Shown piece after piece: positions 33,283-41,283 of a stretch of 47,745 nucleotides of DNA; within the stretch, counting starts at the first letter, position 1, and each line of letters opens with the position of its first letter. A model generated the notes under the pieces. It saw only the letters and a list, made by a program, of their open reading frames with translations, ran no database searches and had not been told where the DNA came from. Source of the DNA: CALAZP01 sp964410725 (GTDB lineage Bacteria > Bacteroidota > Bacteroidia > Chitinophagales > Saprospiraceae); contig CAYPID010000015.1 of the NCBI GenBank assembly GCA_964410725.1, forward strand, positions 1 through 47,745, in the 5' to 3' direction. The translations under genes were made by a program, and so were the position numbers.

Positions 33283-33768
33283 ATGAAACCAGTATTGAAA
33301 CAGGAAGAAGCTGATTTATTAACTGATGCTATTTTACAAAAAATAGTCCACGATTTACCATTAGAAACCCTAACAACCCAAAAGAAATTTAAGCCTAAAA
33401 CTTTCTCTTGGATAACAAAAATGGCGGCCACCTTTACCCTAATATTTCTATCAGTCACCGCTGTTCAAGAAGGCAAAAGAGTATTTCCTTCCACCATTCA
33501 TTGGAATACCGAATTGAAAAATCAAATAGTTGAAACTCCCCAAAAAGAACCCCAGCTAAAATCAGAACTACAAGAAGTGAAAACCACCAATAGTGGCACT
33601 CATCCTGAAATTTTGGTGGCTCACTTGGAGTACGACCAACCTATTAAAGAGGGCCCAGTTGTTTTTGAAGCCGGTGAAAGCATTACCTTAAAACCTGGTT
33701 TTAAAGTTGAAGCGGGGGTCACTTTTACAGCTGCAATTGTTAATAATCAGGCGCTATCTTTGGAATAA
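33283..33768 (+). CDS. Membrane-anchored protein with coathanger-stack-like C-terminus; possible anti-sigma factor
   Basis: A 161-residue protein with one membrane helix (about 45-62, MAATFTLIFLSVTAV). The first 44 residues are charged and would be cytoplasmic (EEADLLTDAILQKIV, then a basic stretch before the helix). Outside lie a Lys/Glu/Gln/Pro linker (about 80-105) and a C-terminal repeat-like segment GESITLKPGFKVEAGVTFTA (131-150), which matches the 3-coathanger-stack pattern (ItLkpGF.aeaG..F.A) of surface proteins in Bacteroidota. It follows the sigma gene by 4 bases, the usual order for a sigma/anti-sigma pair; the short inner domain has no known anti-sigma motif, so that role is inference. 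Its last 29 bases overlap the converging gene. Confidence 0.68.
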   Translation: MKPVLKQEEADLLTDAILQKIVHDLPLETLTTQKKFKPKTFSWITKMAATFTLIFLSVTAVQEGKRVFPSTIHWNTELKNQIVETPQKEPQLKSELQEVKTTNSGTHPEILVAHLEYDQPIKEGPVVFEAGESITLKPGFKVEAGVTFTAAIVNNQALSLE

Positions 33769-35041
33769 CAAACTTGGTCATATACCATTGATAGAGCTTT
33801 CCCATTTTGATCACCACTTTATATCTATAGACTCTCTTATCATCCAAAGATTTCAACCTTTGAATTTCAATAAGGCGATGGTACTTAAAATTGATTTCTT
33901 GAATAATTTCAGATCTTTTATTTTTTAAGCTGCCAGTTTGATCTTGTAAAGACATAAACAAACGCTCATCCAAAACATTTTGATCTATTTCTTCATCGAT
34001 ATGGCTTAATAAACCTGAATAGGGAAATCGTTTTAAAGCTCTGATTTTTTTTATCCCATTAAGAATCACTATAAAGGCAAAAAGTATAAAAAGGCCGAGG
34101 AATACTCTTATTTCACGGTGTGAATTTTGATTAAAATTTTTCACCTGAAACAAACTTAAATCTGTTGTTTCTGCTATTTGTTTGAAATCGTAAACATTAA
34201 CCAATTTGCTTTCAGGTGGCTTAGAAAAGAGTAAAACAGAATCTCCAATAACGGCTAAATTATACTTTTCATAGAAAATTTCCTCAAAAAATCCAAAATC
34301 CCGCATATCTCTCGGAAAGGAATAATAGGTTAGATTTTCTTTGTCGATTAAAAAGCTGAGGTAACCTTCATGATAAAAATTAAAAAATCTTTTAGTTTCA
34401 ATCATCATTTGCCTCCGAAGGGGCAAGATTTCATCGAAAAAACTGGAGGATTCCCATTTTCCATCTTTAAAATCAAAGATATAGAGTCTATTTTTTTTAA
34501 TTTCTACGGGAAAACGATAGCGATCTAATGGTGAATAAGAATGAAAATAAACGTACAGTTTATCGTCAGCATAAAAACTAAAAAGTTGGCGCCCACCGTC
34601 AAAAAAGGGCTTTTCTCCTTTCGCCGGAATAGGATGCCATAGCCCATCCCTTTCATCAAATACTTTTATATCAGAACTGAAACTCCAAAATCCACTTCCT
34701 CCGTAAGTATAAATTTGATGATCTCTTTCAAATTTGAAAGAAGTATAGTTAAAACCGTGAAAAATTTCTCTAGATAGCTCAGTAATGGTATCGCTTTTCC
34801 ATTCAAAGACATAATTCATTCCATCAAATAAAAACAAAATCCGTTCTTCTTCCGTCTTAAAAATTTGATAGTGTTCAAATTCAAATGGCAATGACTTCGC
34901 CAAGGAATCAGCCTGGTTGAATAATTTAGAAACTAAATTCACATCAATTTCCTTCTTAAAGGAATATAAGCGACCCGCTTTATTGTTTCCCCAAACAATA
35001 TTACAACTCATTAGTAGAATAAGAAACCACCACCTCGTCAT
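33740..35041 (-). CDS. Membrane protein: Kelch-like ectodomain, one TM, basic cytoplasmic tail (paralogue A)
   Basis: I know no named family for this 433-residue protein. It has a signal peptide (1-18, FLILLMSCNIVWG), an ectodomain (about 20-305) with Kelch/galactose-oxidase-like blades (IYTYGGSGFW at 110-119, NRLYIFDFKDGKWE at 184-197), a membrane helix (312-329, VFLGLFILFAFIVIL) and a cytoplasmic tail of about 100 residues. The tail has the pattern KNKRSEIIQEIN (373-384) then RLKSLDDKRVYRYKV (395-409), shared with the neighbouring paralogue; the spacing suggests a helix followed by a two-stranded wing. Its start lies 3 bases after the paralogue's stop. The 3' end overlaps the coathanger gene by 29 bases. 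A one-component sensor is a hypothesis from this topology. Confidence 0.65.
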   Translation of the reverse strand: MTRWWFLILLMSCNIVWGNNKAGRLYSFKKEIDVNLVSKLFNQADSLAKSLPFEFEHYQIFKTEEERILFLFDGMNYVFEWKSDTITELSREIFHGFNYTSFKFERDHQIYTYGGSGFWSFSSDIKVFDERDGLWHPIPAKGEKPFFDGGRQLFSFYADDKLYVYFHSYSPLDRYRFPVEIKKNRLYIFDFKDGKWESSSFFDEILPLRRQMMIETKRFFNFYHEGYLSFLIDKENLTYYSFPRDMRDFGFFEEIFYEKYNLAVIGDSVLLFSKPPESKLVNVYDFKQIAETTDLSLFQVKNFNQNSHREIRVFLGLFILFAFIVILNGIKKIRALKRFPYSGLLSHIDEEIDQNVLDERLFMSLQDQTGSLKNKRSEIIQEINFKYHRLIEIQRLKSLDDKRVYRYKVVIKMGKLYQWYMTKFVIPKIAPDY

Positions 35042-35044
35042 CCC

Positions 35045-36265
35045 TTAGGTAATTTTATATGAAAAAACCCTAGAATCTAATTCACTTCTAATCCGTTCTA
35101 CCTGAACATAACTTTGATCAGAATTAAGATTCTTTAAAATTTTAGATCTTCTATTTCGCCGTGAGCTTTCTGAAACCTCTTTGGAAACCCCCAGACAAAT
35201 ATCTAACTGTTCTTGGCTTATAATCCTTCCCTTATAGTCTAAAAGTAAGGGATATGGAAAAGTCGCTTTTAGTTTCTGTACTTGACCTCTTTTAGCAAAT
35301 AAAATGTACAATGGAATTCCAATACTCAATACAATAAGAAAGAAGATGATATATTTTCTATTGTTAAGGTACTGTATTGCTTCTCCATTTTGGAATTCAT
35401 CTTCTAGAAAGTAAGGTTCCGATAAAAGCCCATTTTTAAAAAATTGAATCTGATTTTCAGTAACTACATAACTGACAAAATCTTCAGTATAGCTTTTGGA
35501 ACTCAAGGAATTGGTACTTTTTATTTTTTTATAAGCTAATGTCCGCTTTTCCATAATATATACAGAAGGTTCGGTACTGACCCAGAAAATTAAATAATCC
35601 GCTAAGTTGATATAAGCGGTGATGTTGTCGGGAAGGTTAGTGGTCTGAACTCTACTTTTAGCTTTCCAAACTCTATTTTTTTGGTCGTACTCAAATAGGT
35701 TTTTTTTGTAAAGGGAAAACTTTTGATGTCGAGGGGGAAAAACATCTTTTTGAATATCAAATAATCCAAATAATTGATCTCCTTGATTGAATATAAAAAT
35801 AGGTTGGTGACCAACTGAGTGAGGTTTATCTCCCAACCACCCTACTAATTCCCATTGTTTGAACTCTTCTTCAAAAAATATGACCTCTGAAAAAAATAAA
35901 TTATCTACCCATCCACCATAGCTGTATACTTTTCCATTATATATCCATTTGAAGGCATCCTTATTGTATCCGTGAAAGACCCCACCGTATAGATTTTGGA
36001 ATTTTTGTCCATTCCATTTAAAGACGTGAGAATAGTTATCTGGTAATAAAAATTTAGCGTCCCCTTCCTCTAAAAAAAAATACTTGCTGGGCTGAATCTC
36101 GTATTCTTTGTTGAGACTATCCACAACAATCTGAAGATTCAGGAAATCTGATTCAGTTACTTCAATTAAAGAGCCTCTCCTAATCCATTCTAACTGAAAT
36201 GAATAGGCTAATCCTGGAAGTATTAAAAATAGTTTTATTAGAGCAAGTAACTTTCTAACCTTCAA
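35045..36265 (-). CDS. Membrane protein: Kelch-like ectodomain, one TM, basic cytoplasmic tail (paralogue B)
   Basis: A 406-residue paralogue of the next gene, with the same layout: signal peptide (1-22, LLALIKLFLILPGLAYS), ectodomain (23-300) with Kelch-like motifs (VFHGYNKDAFKW at 96-107, VYSYGGWVDNLFF at 113-125, NLFEYDQKNRVWK at 189-201), membrane helix (304-324) and cytoplasmic tail (325-406). In the tail, NRRSKILKNLN (371-381) and RIRSELDSRVFSYKI (391-405) line up with KNKRSEIIQEIN and RLKSLDDKRVYRYKV of paralogue A. The start is a TTG at 36265; no ATG is near and the signal peptide begins there. It lies 19 bases after the enoyl-CoA hydratase gene, so it may be the end of the aromatic operon or have its own promoter. 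Confidence 0.63.
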   Translation of the reverse strand: MKVRKLLALIKLFLILPGLAYSFQLEWIRRGSLIEVTESDFLNLQIVVDSLNKEYEIQPSKYFFLEEGDAKFLLPDNYSHVFKWNGQKFQNLYGGVFHGYNKDAFKWIYNGKVYSYGGWVDNLFFSEVIFFEEEFKQWELVGWLGDKPHSVGHQPIFIFNQGDQLFGLFDIQKDVFPPRHQKFSLYKKNLFEYDQKNRVWKAKSRVQTTNLPDNITAYINLADYLIFWVSTEPSVYIMEKRTLAYKKIKSTNSLSSKSYTEDFVSYVVTENQIQFFKNGLLSEPYFLEDEFQNGEAIQYLNNRKYIIFFLIVLSIGIPLYILFAKRGQVQKLKATFPYPLLLDYKGRIISQEQLDICLGVSKEVSESSRRNRRSKILKNLNSDQSYVQVERIRSELDSRVFSYKIT

Positions 36266-36284
36266 TTTTAAAATTTATAAAAAA

Positions 36285-37067
36285 TCAAAATCCTTTAAAA
36301 ATAGGCTTTCTTTTTTCAATAAACGCAGTGGCGCCTTCCTTGAAGTCCTCTGAATCTGCCGTTTTGCCAAAAACTTCAGCTTCCTTTTGATAACCTTGAG
36401 GGGTATTAGGTACGGTTTGATTAACCACCTCGATTACACCTGCAATTGCCATTGGAGCTTTTTTACTGATTACATCTAAAATCATTTTGGCCTTCTCGAC
36501 GGTTTTTCCGTCCTCCACTAAATGGTTTAACAGTCCAACCCTATAGGCCTCTTCTGCATCCATAATTTGACCAGTCAGCATCCATTCCAGTGCCCTACCC
36601 TTCCCAATTAAATAAACTAATCTTTGAGTGCCACCGTAGCCGGGAATGATTCCCAGATTGACCTCCGGTTGACCAAATTTTGCGTTTTTATCTCCTATCC
36701 GAATATGACAGGCCATAGCCAATTCGCAACCTCCACCCAAAGCAAATCCATTAACTGCTGCTATTACAGGTTTATCGAAATTCTCTATGAGCGAAAACAC
36801 ACTTTGACCGTAGGAAGCCAATCTATGGCCCGTTTGACCATCTAACTGTAGAAACTCTTTGATATCGGCTCCGGCAACAAAAGCTTTATCGCCGGAACCC
36901 GTTATGATTACACCTTTTAAGGATTTATTTTCCTCAGAATTAGAGGAGAAAAAATCTTCCAATTCATTCATGGTTTGACCATTGAGGGCATTCATAGTGG
37001 AAGGCCTATTTATCATTATTATAGCCACCCCGTTCTCAATCGTCACCGATAAATTCTGGTACCCCAT
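36285..37067 (-). CDS. Enoyl-CoA hydratase/isomerase (crotonase) family protein
   Basis: A 260-residue crotonase-fold enzyme. The oxyanion-hole segment is AFVAGADIKEF (62-72) and the two catalytic glutamates are E115 in LGGGCELAMA and E135 in FGQPEVNLGIIPGYGGTQRL, both present, so it should hydrate 2-enoyl-CoA to 3-hydroxyacyl-CoA, probably short-chain. No thiolase or acyl-CoA dehydrogenase gene is near. It lies 7 bases after the DAHP synthase stop in the aromatic operon, so it probably shares the Phe/Tyr attenuator. Why a fatty-acid type hydratase should be there is not clear; a role in aromatic-amino-acid degradation or another CoA pathway is possible. Confidence 0.87.
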   Translation of the reverse strand: MGYQNLSVTIENGVAIIMINRPSTMNALNGQTMNELEDFFSSNSEENKSLKGVIITGSGDKAFVAGADIKEFLQLDGQTGHRLASYGQSVFSLIENFDKPVIAAVNGFALGGGCELAMACHIRIGDKNAKFGQPEVNLGIIPGYGGTQRLVYLIGKGRALEWMLTGQIMDAEEAYRVGLLNHLVEDGKTVEKAKMILDVISKKAPMAIAGVIEVVNQTVPNTPQGYQKEAEVFGKTADSEDFKEGATAFIEKRKPIFKGF

Positions 37068-37074
37068 AAAAGAT

Positions 37075-38151
37075 TTATTTTTCGTTCATAATCCGCTCTT
37101 GATGGTTAATGGATTCTTCATGAATAGATCTAAAAATATTAGAAACAAAATCATCACTCAATCCTTTATCCATACCTTTCTTAATAGTCTTATCCATAAT
37201 CTCAGACCATCGATTAGTTTGTAATATAGCGATATTATTTCTCTTTTTGTAGCTGCCAATCTTTTCAGCTACTTGCATTCTGGTGGAAAGTAAATTGATC
37301 AATTCTTCATCCAACTCATCAATTTCATTCCTTAGGTGATCAATATTTTCCAAATATTCTGGGTTATCGGTAGTCGATACCCTCATTTTTAATTCTGAAA
37401 CCAACTGGCCAAATACCTCAGGTGTGATTTGCTGTGCAGCATCACTCCAAGCATCATCAGGAGTGGGATGTACCTCTGTCATAATTCCATCGAAATTAAG
37501 GTCCATTGCTTGTTGGGCAATGGCTTGTAACATGTGTCGGTTCCCACAAATATGGCTATTGTCCACAATAATTTGGATATCTGGAAAAGCTCTCTTTAAT
37601 TCAATTGGAATCTCCCATCTAGGTACATTTCTATATTTGGTATCCCCATGGTGACTAAAACCTCTGTGAATTACAGATATTTGGTCGATTCCAGCTTTAT
37701 AAATTCTCTCAACTGCCCCCATCCATAACTTCAAATCAGGATTAACTGGATTTTTTATCATAACAGGAATCTTAGTGCCCTTTAAAGCATCAGCTACTTC
37801 CTGTACTGAAAAAGGGTTAACCGTTGTTCTGGCTCCAATCCATAGTACATCAATCCCATATTTTAAAGCATCAAAAACATGTTGCGTGCTGGCAACCTCA
37901 GTAGTTACACGAAGACCTGTTTCCTCTTTCACTTTTTTTAACCAACCCAATCCTTCAGTTCCAATACCTTCGAACATTCCTGGTCTCGTTCTGGGTTTCC
38001 AAATACCTGCTCTAAACAAATCAATATCTTGTTTGGCCAATGCATGAGCAGTTTTTAATACTTGTTCTTCAGTTTCAGCACTACAGGGGCCTGCAATGAT
38101 GACTGGTTTGCCCGGTTTTTTATCTAAGGCGGGTCTGAATGTCATTTCCAT
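37075..38151 (-). CDS. DAHP synthase fused to chorismate mutase
   Basis: A 358-residue bifunctional enzyme. The N-terminal DAHP synthase (about 1-260) joins phosphoenolpyruvate and erythrose-4-phosphate, the first step of the shikimate route; its marks are IIAGPCSAET (18-27), AGIWKPRTRPG (48-58) and IVDNSHICGNR (195-205). The C-terminal chorismate mutase (about 268-350) has the AroQ helix pattern IDHLRNEIDELDEELINLL...RMQVAEKIG, with basic residues R291 and K297 in the active-site positions. This combination is of the type with feedback control through the mutase domain. It lies 21 bases after tyrA in the aromatic operon. Confidence 0.93.
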   Translation of the reverse strand: MEMTFRPALDKKPGKPVIIAGPCSAETEEQVLKTAHALAKQDIDLFRAGIWKPRTRPGMFEGIGTEGLGWLKKVKEETGLRVTTEVASTQHVFDALKYGIDVLWIGARTTVNPFSVQEVADALKGTKIPVMIKNPVNPDLKLWMGAVERIYKAGIDQISVIHRGFSHHGDTKYRNVPRWEIPIELKRAFPDIQIIVDNSHICGNRHMLQAIAQQAMDLNFDGIMTEVHPTPDDAWSDAAQQITPEVFGQLVSELKMRVSTTDNPEYLENIDHLRNEIDELDEELINLLSTRMQVAEKIGSYKKRNNIAILQTNRWSEIMDKTIKKGMDKGLSDDFVSNIFRSIHEESINHQERIMNEK

Positions 38152-38172
38152 GGGTAATAAAATTTAACTGTT

Positions 38173-39030
38173 TTAATCTAATCCTTTTTGTTCTAAAATA
38201 GCGCGAATCGTATTCGCCTTTTTTATTTTTTCATACATGGTCTTGAAATCCCTTTTAATCAAAAGGGAACGAAAAGCTGCCAATTGATTGATATGTTCAT
38301 CCAAAACATCTAATACATTATCTCTATTCTGTTCAAAAATTGGTATCCACATCTCAGCTGAACTTTTTGCCAAACGAACCGTAGAACCAAACCCAGACCC
38401 TGCCAGCTCAAATATTCTATTTTCATCAGCCTCTTTTGCTAGAACGGTTAAAGCCAAGGCAAAGGAACTAATATGTGAAATATGGGAGACATAAGCTGCA
38501 TGTACATCGTGCTCCACCGCACCCAAATACAGAATCTTCATAGGAATGGCCCGATAGATTTTTACCACCGTTTCCAATGCATCTTTATCAGAATCCATAG
38601 CATCGCAAATAACGGTGTATTTATCATGGAATAACCCATGAAAAGCGTGCTGGGGTCCTGAGAATTCAGTTCCTGCCATAGGATGGGTAGCTACATACCT
38701 ACCTCGGTTAGGATGCCTTTTTATACCCGCCAACAACTCTGTTTTCGTGCTCCCTACGTCCATCACTACTTGATGGTCTTTTATTTGATCTAAAATCTTT
38801 CCCAATAATTCTACCATAGCATTTACAGGGGTAGACAGTATAATTAAATCAACCTTGCTTAAAGCCTCTTCTAAGTCCTCCATTTGGTCTACAATACCCT
38901 TCTCTAAAGCCAAAACACCATTGCCCGGATCTTTATCCACCCCAATAATTTGTGAGGCCTCTCCATTTTCTTTTAACGTAAGCGCCAAGGAACCTCCTAT
39001 TAATCCAATACCGATTACAGCCACTTTCAT
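38173..39030 (-). CDS. tyrA: Prephenate dehydrogenase
   Basis: A 285-residue NAD-dependent enzyme that turns prephenate to 4-hydroxyphenylpyruvate for tyrosine. The NAD site is GIGLIGGS (7-14), and the substrate segments VMDVGSTKTELL and THPMAGTEFSGP follow, with the conserved His before PMAG and the second His in HDVHAAYVSHISH. No ACT domain is attached, and no fused mutase; the mutase is carried by the next gene. Its start is 3 bases after the aminotransferase stop. Confidence 0.94.
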   Translation of the reverse strand: MKVAVIGIGLIGGSLALTLKENGEASQIIGVDKDPGNGVLALEKGIVDQMEDLEEALSKVDLIILSTPVNAMVELLGKILDQIKDHQVVMDVGSTKTELLAGIKRHPNRGRYVATHPMAGTEFSGPQHAFHGLFHDKYTVICDAMDSDKDALETVVKIYRAIPMKILYLGAVEHDVHAAYVSHISHISSFALALTVLAKEADENRIFELAGSGFGSTVRLAKSSAEMWIPIFEQNRDNVLDVLDEHINQLAAFRSLLIKRDFKTMYEKIKKANTIRAILEQKGLD

Positions 39031-39033
39031 ATC

Positions 39034-40227
39034 CTAAGCTTCCTTTAAAAGTTTATCCTTTGACTCCTCAACTCTTCTCAATGCTTCCTCAAAAACTTCT
39101 TTTTCAGAACAAAGCGAAATCCTAATATACCGATCTCCATTGGTTCCAAAAATACCTCCAGGGGTAATAAATACTCTGGCATAGTTTAGAATAGCATCTG
39201 TAAATTCAAATCCATTGGACATTTTTTTTGGAATCTTAGCCCAAACAAACATTCCAATTTGATTGTCATTAAACGAGCAATCTAAAACTTTCAAAATATC
39301 AAAAACGACCTTCCTTCTTTCCCGATATATCTTATTAATTTCTTTATACCAGCTTTCATCTAAACCCAAAGCTACTGCTGCGGCCATTTGAATAGGTTTG
39401 AACATGCCAGAATCCATATTGCTTTTAAACCGTAGAATCTCCTTTACCCGTGCCCCAGCCCCAACTAAAAGACCTACCCGCCAACCTGCCATATTATGAG
39501 ATTTACTAAGGGAGTTCAATTCTAAAGCCACCTCTTTGGCTCCATCCACCGCCATAATACTTTTGTACTGATCGCTCAGTATAAATGTGTAAGGATTATC
39601 ATTGACAATTAAAATCTGGTGCGCTTTCCCAAATGACACTAATGCTTCAAATATTTTTCGAGTAGCCGCAGCTCCAGTAGGCATGTTGGGATAATTCACC
39701 CACATCAACTTGACCTTACTCAAATCTTGAGCAGACAACAGCTCCAAATCAGGCAACCAGTTATTTTCTTCCTTTAAATCATAAAATCTTATATCGGCTC
39801 CAGTCAGCTTTGAAACGGCCTGATAAGCGGGATAGCCAGGATTGGGAACCAATACTTCATCCCCAGGTTCTAGATAGGTCATTGCAATGTGCATCAGCCC
39901 CTCTTTGGAACCAATTAATGGCAATACTTCTTGATCTGGATCAATTTCAACATTAAAATATCTTTGATACCATTCGGCAATGGCTTTCCTCAGCTCGGGA
40001 ATTCCTGCATAACTTTGATACCCATGGGAGTTAGCCCGCCCAACATGCTGACACAATGCCTCCATGACGGCTGAATGAGGAGGCAAATCAGGACTTCCAA
40101 TACCAAGGTTTAAAATATTCTTCCCCTCCTGATTCAACGCAGCAATTTCCTTGAGTTTAACGGAGAAGTAATACTCTTTAACTTCTCCTAATCTACTAGC
40201 TGTAGTGATGGTGAAATCATTCTTCAT
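39034..40227 (-). CDS. Class I/II PLP aminotransferase of the aromatic operon
   Basis: A 397-residue fold-I aminotransferase. The PLP lysine is K242 in NSLSKSHNMAGWRVG; the site also includes VNPGYPAY-like PNPGYPAYQ (128-136), NYPNMPTG (178-185) and NDNPYTF (209-215). Its place between pheA and tyrA suggests it aminates phenylpyruvate and 4-hydroxyphenylpyruvate (or prephenate), the last step for Phe and Tyr. By sequence style it is near the LL-diaminopimelate/aspartate group, so specificity is inferred from context. I chose ATG 40227, which gives an 11-base overlap with pheA; an ATG at 40254 would overlap by 38 bases. The family start (xxxASRLGEVKEYYFS) supports 40227. Confidence 0.88.
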   Translation of the reverse strand: MKNDFTITTASRLGEVKEYYFSVKLKEIAALNQEGKNILNLGIGSPDLPPHSAVMEALCQHVGRANSHGYQSYAGIPELRKAIAEWYQRYFNVEIDPDQEVLPLIGSKEGLMHIAMTYLEPGDEVLVPNPGYPAYQAVSKLTGADIRFYDLKEENNWLPDLELLSAQDLSKVKLMWVNYPNMPTGAAATRKIFEALVSFGKAHQILIVNDNPYTFILSDQYKSIMAVDGAKEVALELNSLSKSHNMAGWRVGLLVGAGARVKEILRFKSNMDSGMFKPIQMAAAVALGLDESWYKEINKIYRERRKVVFDILKVLDCSFNDNQIGMFVWAKIPKKMSNGFEFTDAILNYARVFITPGGIFGTNGDRYIRISLCSEKEVFEEALRRVEESKDKLLKEA

Positions 40228-41113
40228 AGTGCTTCCCTTGTTGATAAGCTCCAAAAACTTTTAAACTATTGGTGAGAGGTTGAATGGCCTCAATAGCTTG
40301 GGTAAAACCAATTTTGCCGCTTTCAATTACAAAATCTACAAAAAACATGTACTCCCAAGGATGCCCTATAATCGGCGCTGATTGAATTTTAGTCAAATTA
40401 ACATTATATGCTGCCAAAACAGTGAGCACCTTATATAAACTTCCTACCTCATGTCCAGTAGAAAAACTTACAGAGACCTTTTCCACCTTTTCAGGATTTA
40501 TTTCAACCTGCTTCTGATCTTTAATCACTAAGAATCTAGTAAAATTTTTCTTGTGCGTCTCAATGCTCTCTTCCAATATTTCCAAATCATATAATTCACT
40601 AGCCAATTTGCTTGCAATTACCCCAACTTCAGGATTTTTAGTCTCACTCAATCGCTTAGCACTTAATGCGGTATCCTCCATTTCAATTAATCTAATGAAA
40701 GGATAGCTTTTGAAGTATTCCCGACACTGAGCAATGGCCATAGGATGAGAATGAACTTCTTTGAGATCTTGAATAGCCGTGCCCGGAAGACCAATCAAAT
40801 GTTGTTTGATACGCAAGTAAGCTTCTCCAATTACTGAAACCTTAGATTCTTGTAAAAGGCGGTAATTATTCATTAGACTCCCTCCTAATGTATTCTCAAT
40901 AGCCATTAATCCTACATCAGCAAGTCCACCACCACTAACCATTTCAATAACGTCCTCGAAAGTCATGGCTTGAATAATCTCTAAGTCCTTCCCGTTAAAA
41001 TATTTTCGGGCTGCAATCTCGTGAAATGCCCCATAATACCCCTGAATAGCCACCTTTAATGGACTATTTTTATCTGCTAATTCGGATTCGTTTTTTGCAC
41101 TTGTTTTGACCAT
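40217..41113 (-). CDS. pheA: Prephenate dehydratase
   Basis: A 298-residue enzyme that converts prephenate to phenylpyruvate. The catalytic domain begins at VAIQGYYGAFHEIAARKYF (21-39) and includes the NTLGGSLMNNY loop and the KNFTRFLVI motif (TRF, about 188-196) needed for activity. A C-terminal ACT domain (about 210-290, with GSLYKVLTVLAAYNVNL) is the usual phenylalanine sensor. It is the first structural gene of the operon; the attenuator (leader peptide, antiterminator and terminator) lies 30-150 bases upstream. So feedback acts both on the enzyme and on transcription. Confidence 0.94.
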   Translation of the reverse strand: MVKTSAKNESELADKNSPLKVAIQGYYGAFHEIAARKYFNGKDLEIIQAMTFEDVIEMVSGGGLADVGLMAIENTLGGSLMNNYRLLQESKVSVIGEAYLRIKQHLIGLPGTAIQDLKEVHSHPMAIAQCREYFKSYPFIRLIEMEDTALSAKRLSETKNPEVGVIASKLASELYDLEILEESIETHKKNFTRFLVIKDQKQVEINPEKVEKVSVSFSTGHEVGSLYKVLTVLAAYNVNLTKIQSAPIIGHPWEYMFFVDFVIESGKIGFTQAIEAIQPLTNSLKVFGAYQQGKHYEE

Positions 41114-41142
41114 TTTTTACATTTTTTCCCTCACATAGGGGC

Positions 41143-41169
41143 AAAAAAAAAGGCCCTCTTTCAAGGACC
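41143..41169 (-). terminator. Attenuator terminator ahead of pheA
   Basis: On the minus strand GGTCCTT (41169-41163) pairs with GAGGGCC (41158-41152), a 7-bp stem with two G-U pairs, capped by a GAAA tetraloop and followed by nine U. It lies 30 bases before the pheA start and downstream of the leader peptide, so it can only work as a conditional (attenuation) signal for the operon. Confidence 0.88.
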
Positions 41170-41213
41170 ACTTTATTTTATCGAAATCTAACAGACAAAA
41201 TCAGCAATCCTTG
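41162..41213 (-). promoter_or_regulatory. Antiterminator helix of the Phe/Tyr attenuator
   Basis: CAAGGATTGC (41213-41204), the last codons of the leader peptide, can pair over 10 bases with GTGGTCCTTG (41171-41162), which includes the 5' arm of the terminator. Six are Watson-Crick in a row, then three G-U and a C-G. A competing pause hairpin is CAGC..ATCC (41225-41216) with GGAT..GCTG (41210-41202). These are strands 1 to 4 of the classical attenuation scheme. Pairings were made by eye, without energy calculation. Confidence 0.75.
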
Positions 41214-41266
41214 TAGGATGAGCTGCAGAAATAAAAATAAAAGAAATAGCTGTTAGAATTCTTCAT
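41201..41266 (-). CDS. Phe/Tyr leader peptide of the aromatic operon
   Basis: A 21-codon frame, ATG at 41266 to TGA at 41201. After MKNSNS come seven consecutive aromatic codons, YFFYFYF (codons 7-13), and another Tyr at codon 18. It starts about 12 bases after the predicted transcription start, as expected for a leader. If charged tRNA-Phe or tRNA-Tyr is short, a ribosome stalls at codons 7-13, covers strand 1 and leaves strand 2 free to pair with the terminator arm, so the operon is read through. When the ribosome runs on to the stop codon, it covers strand 2 and the terminator forms. It is analogous to pheL, but no homology is claimed. Confidence 0.9.
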   Translation of the reverse strand: MKNSNSYFFYFYFCSSSYKDC

Positions 41267-41283
41267 CAATTATTGTTGTGAGA

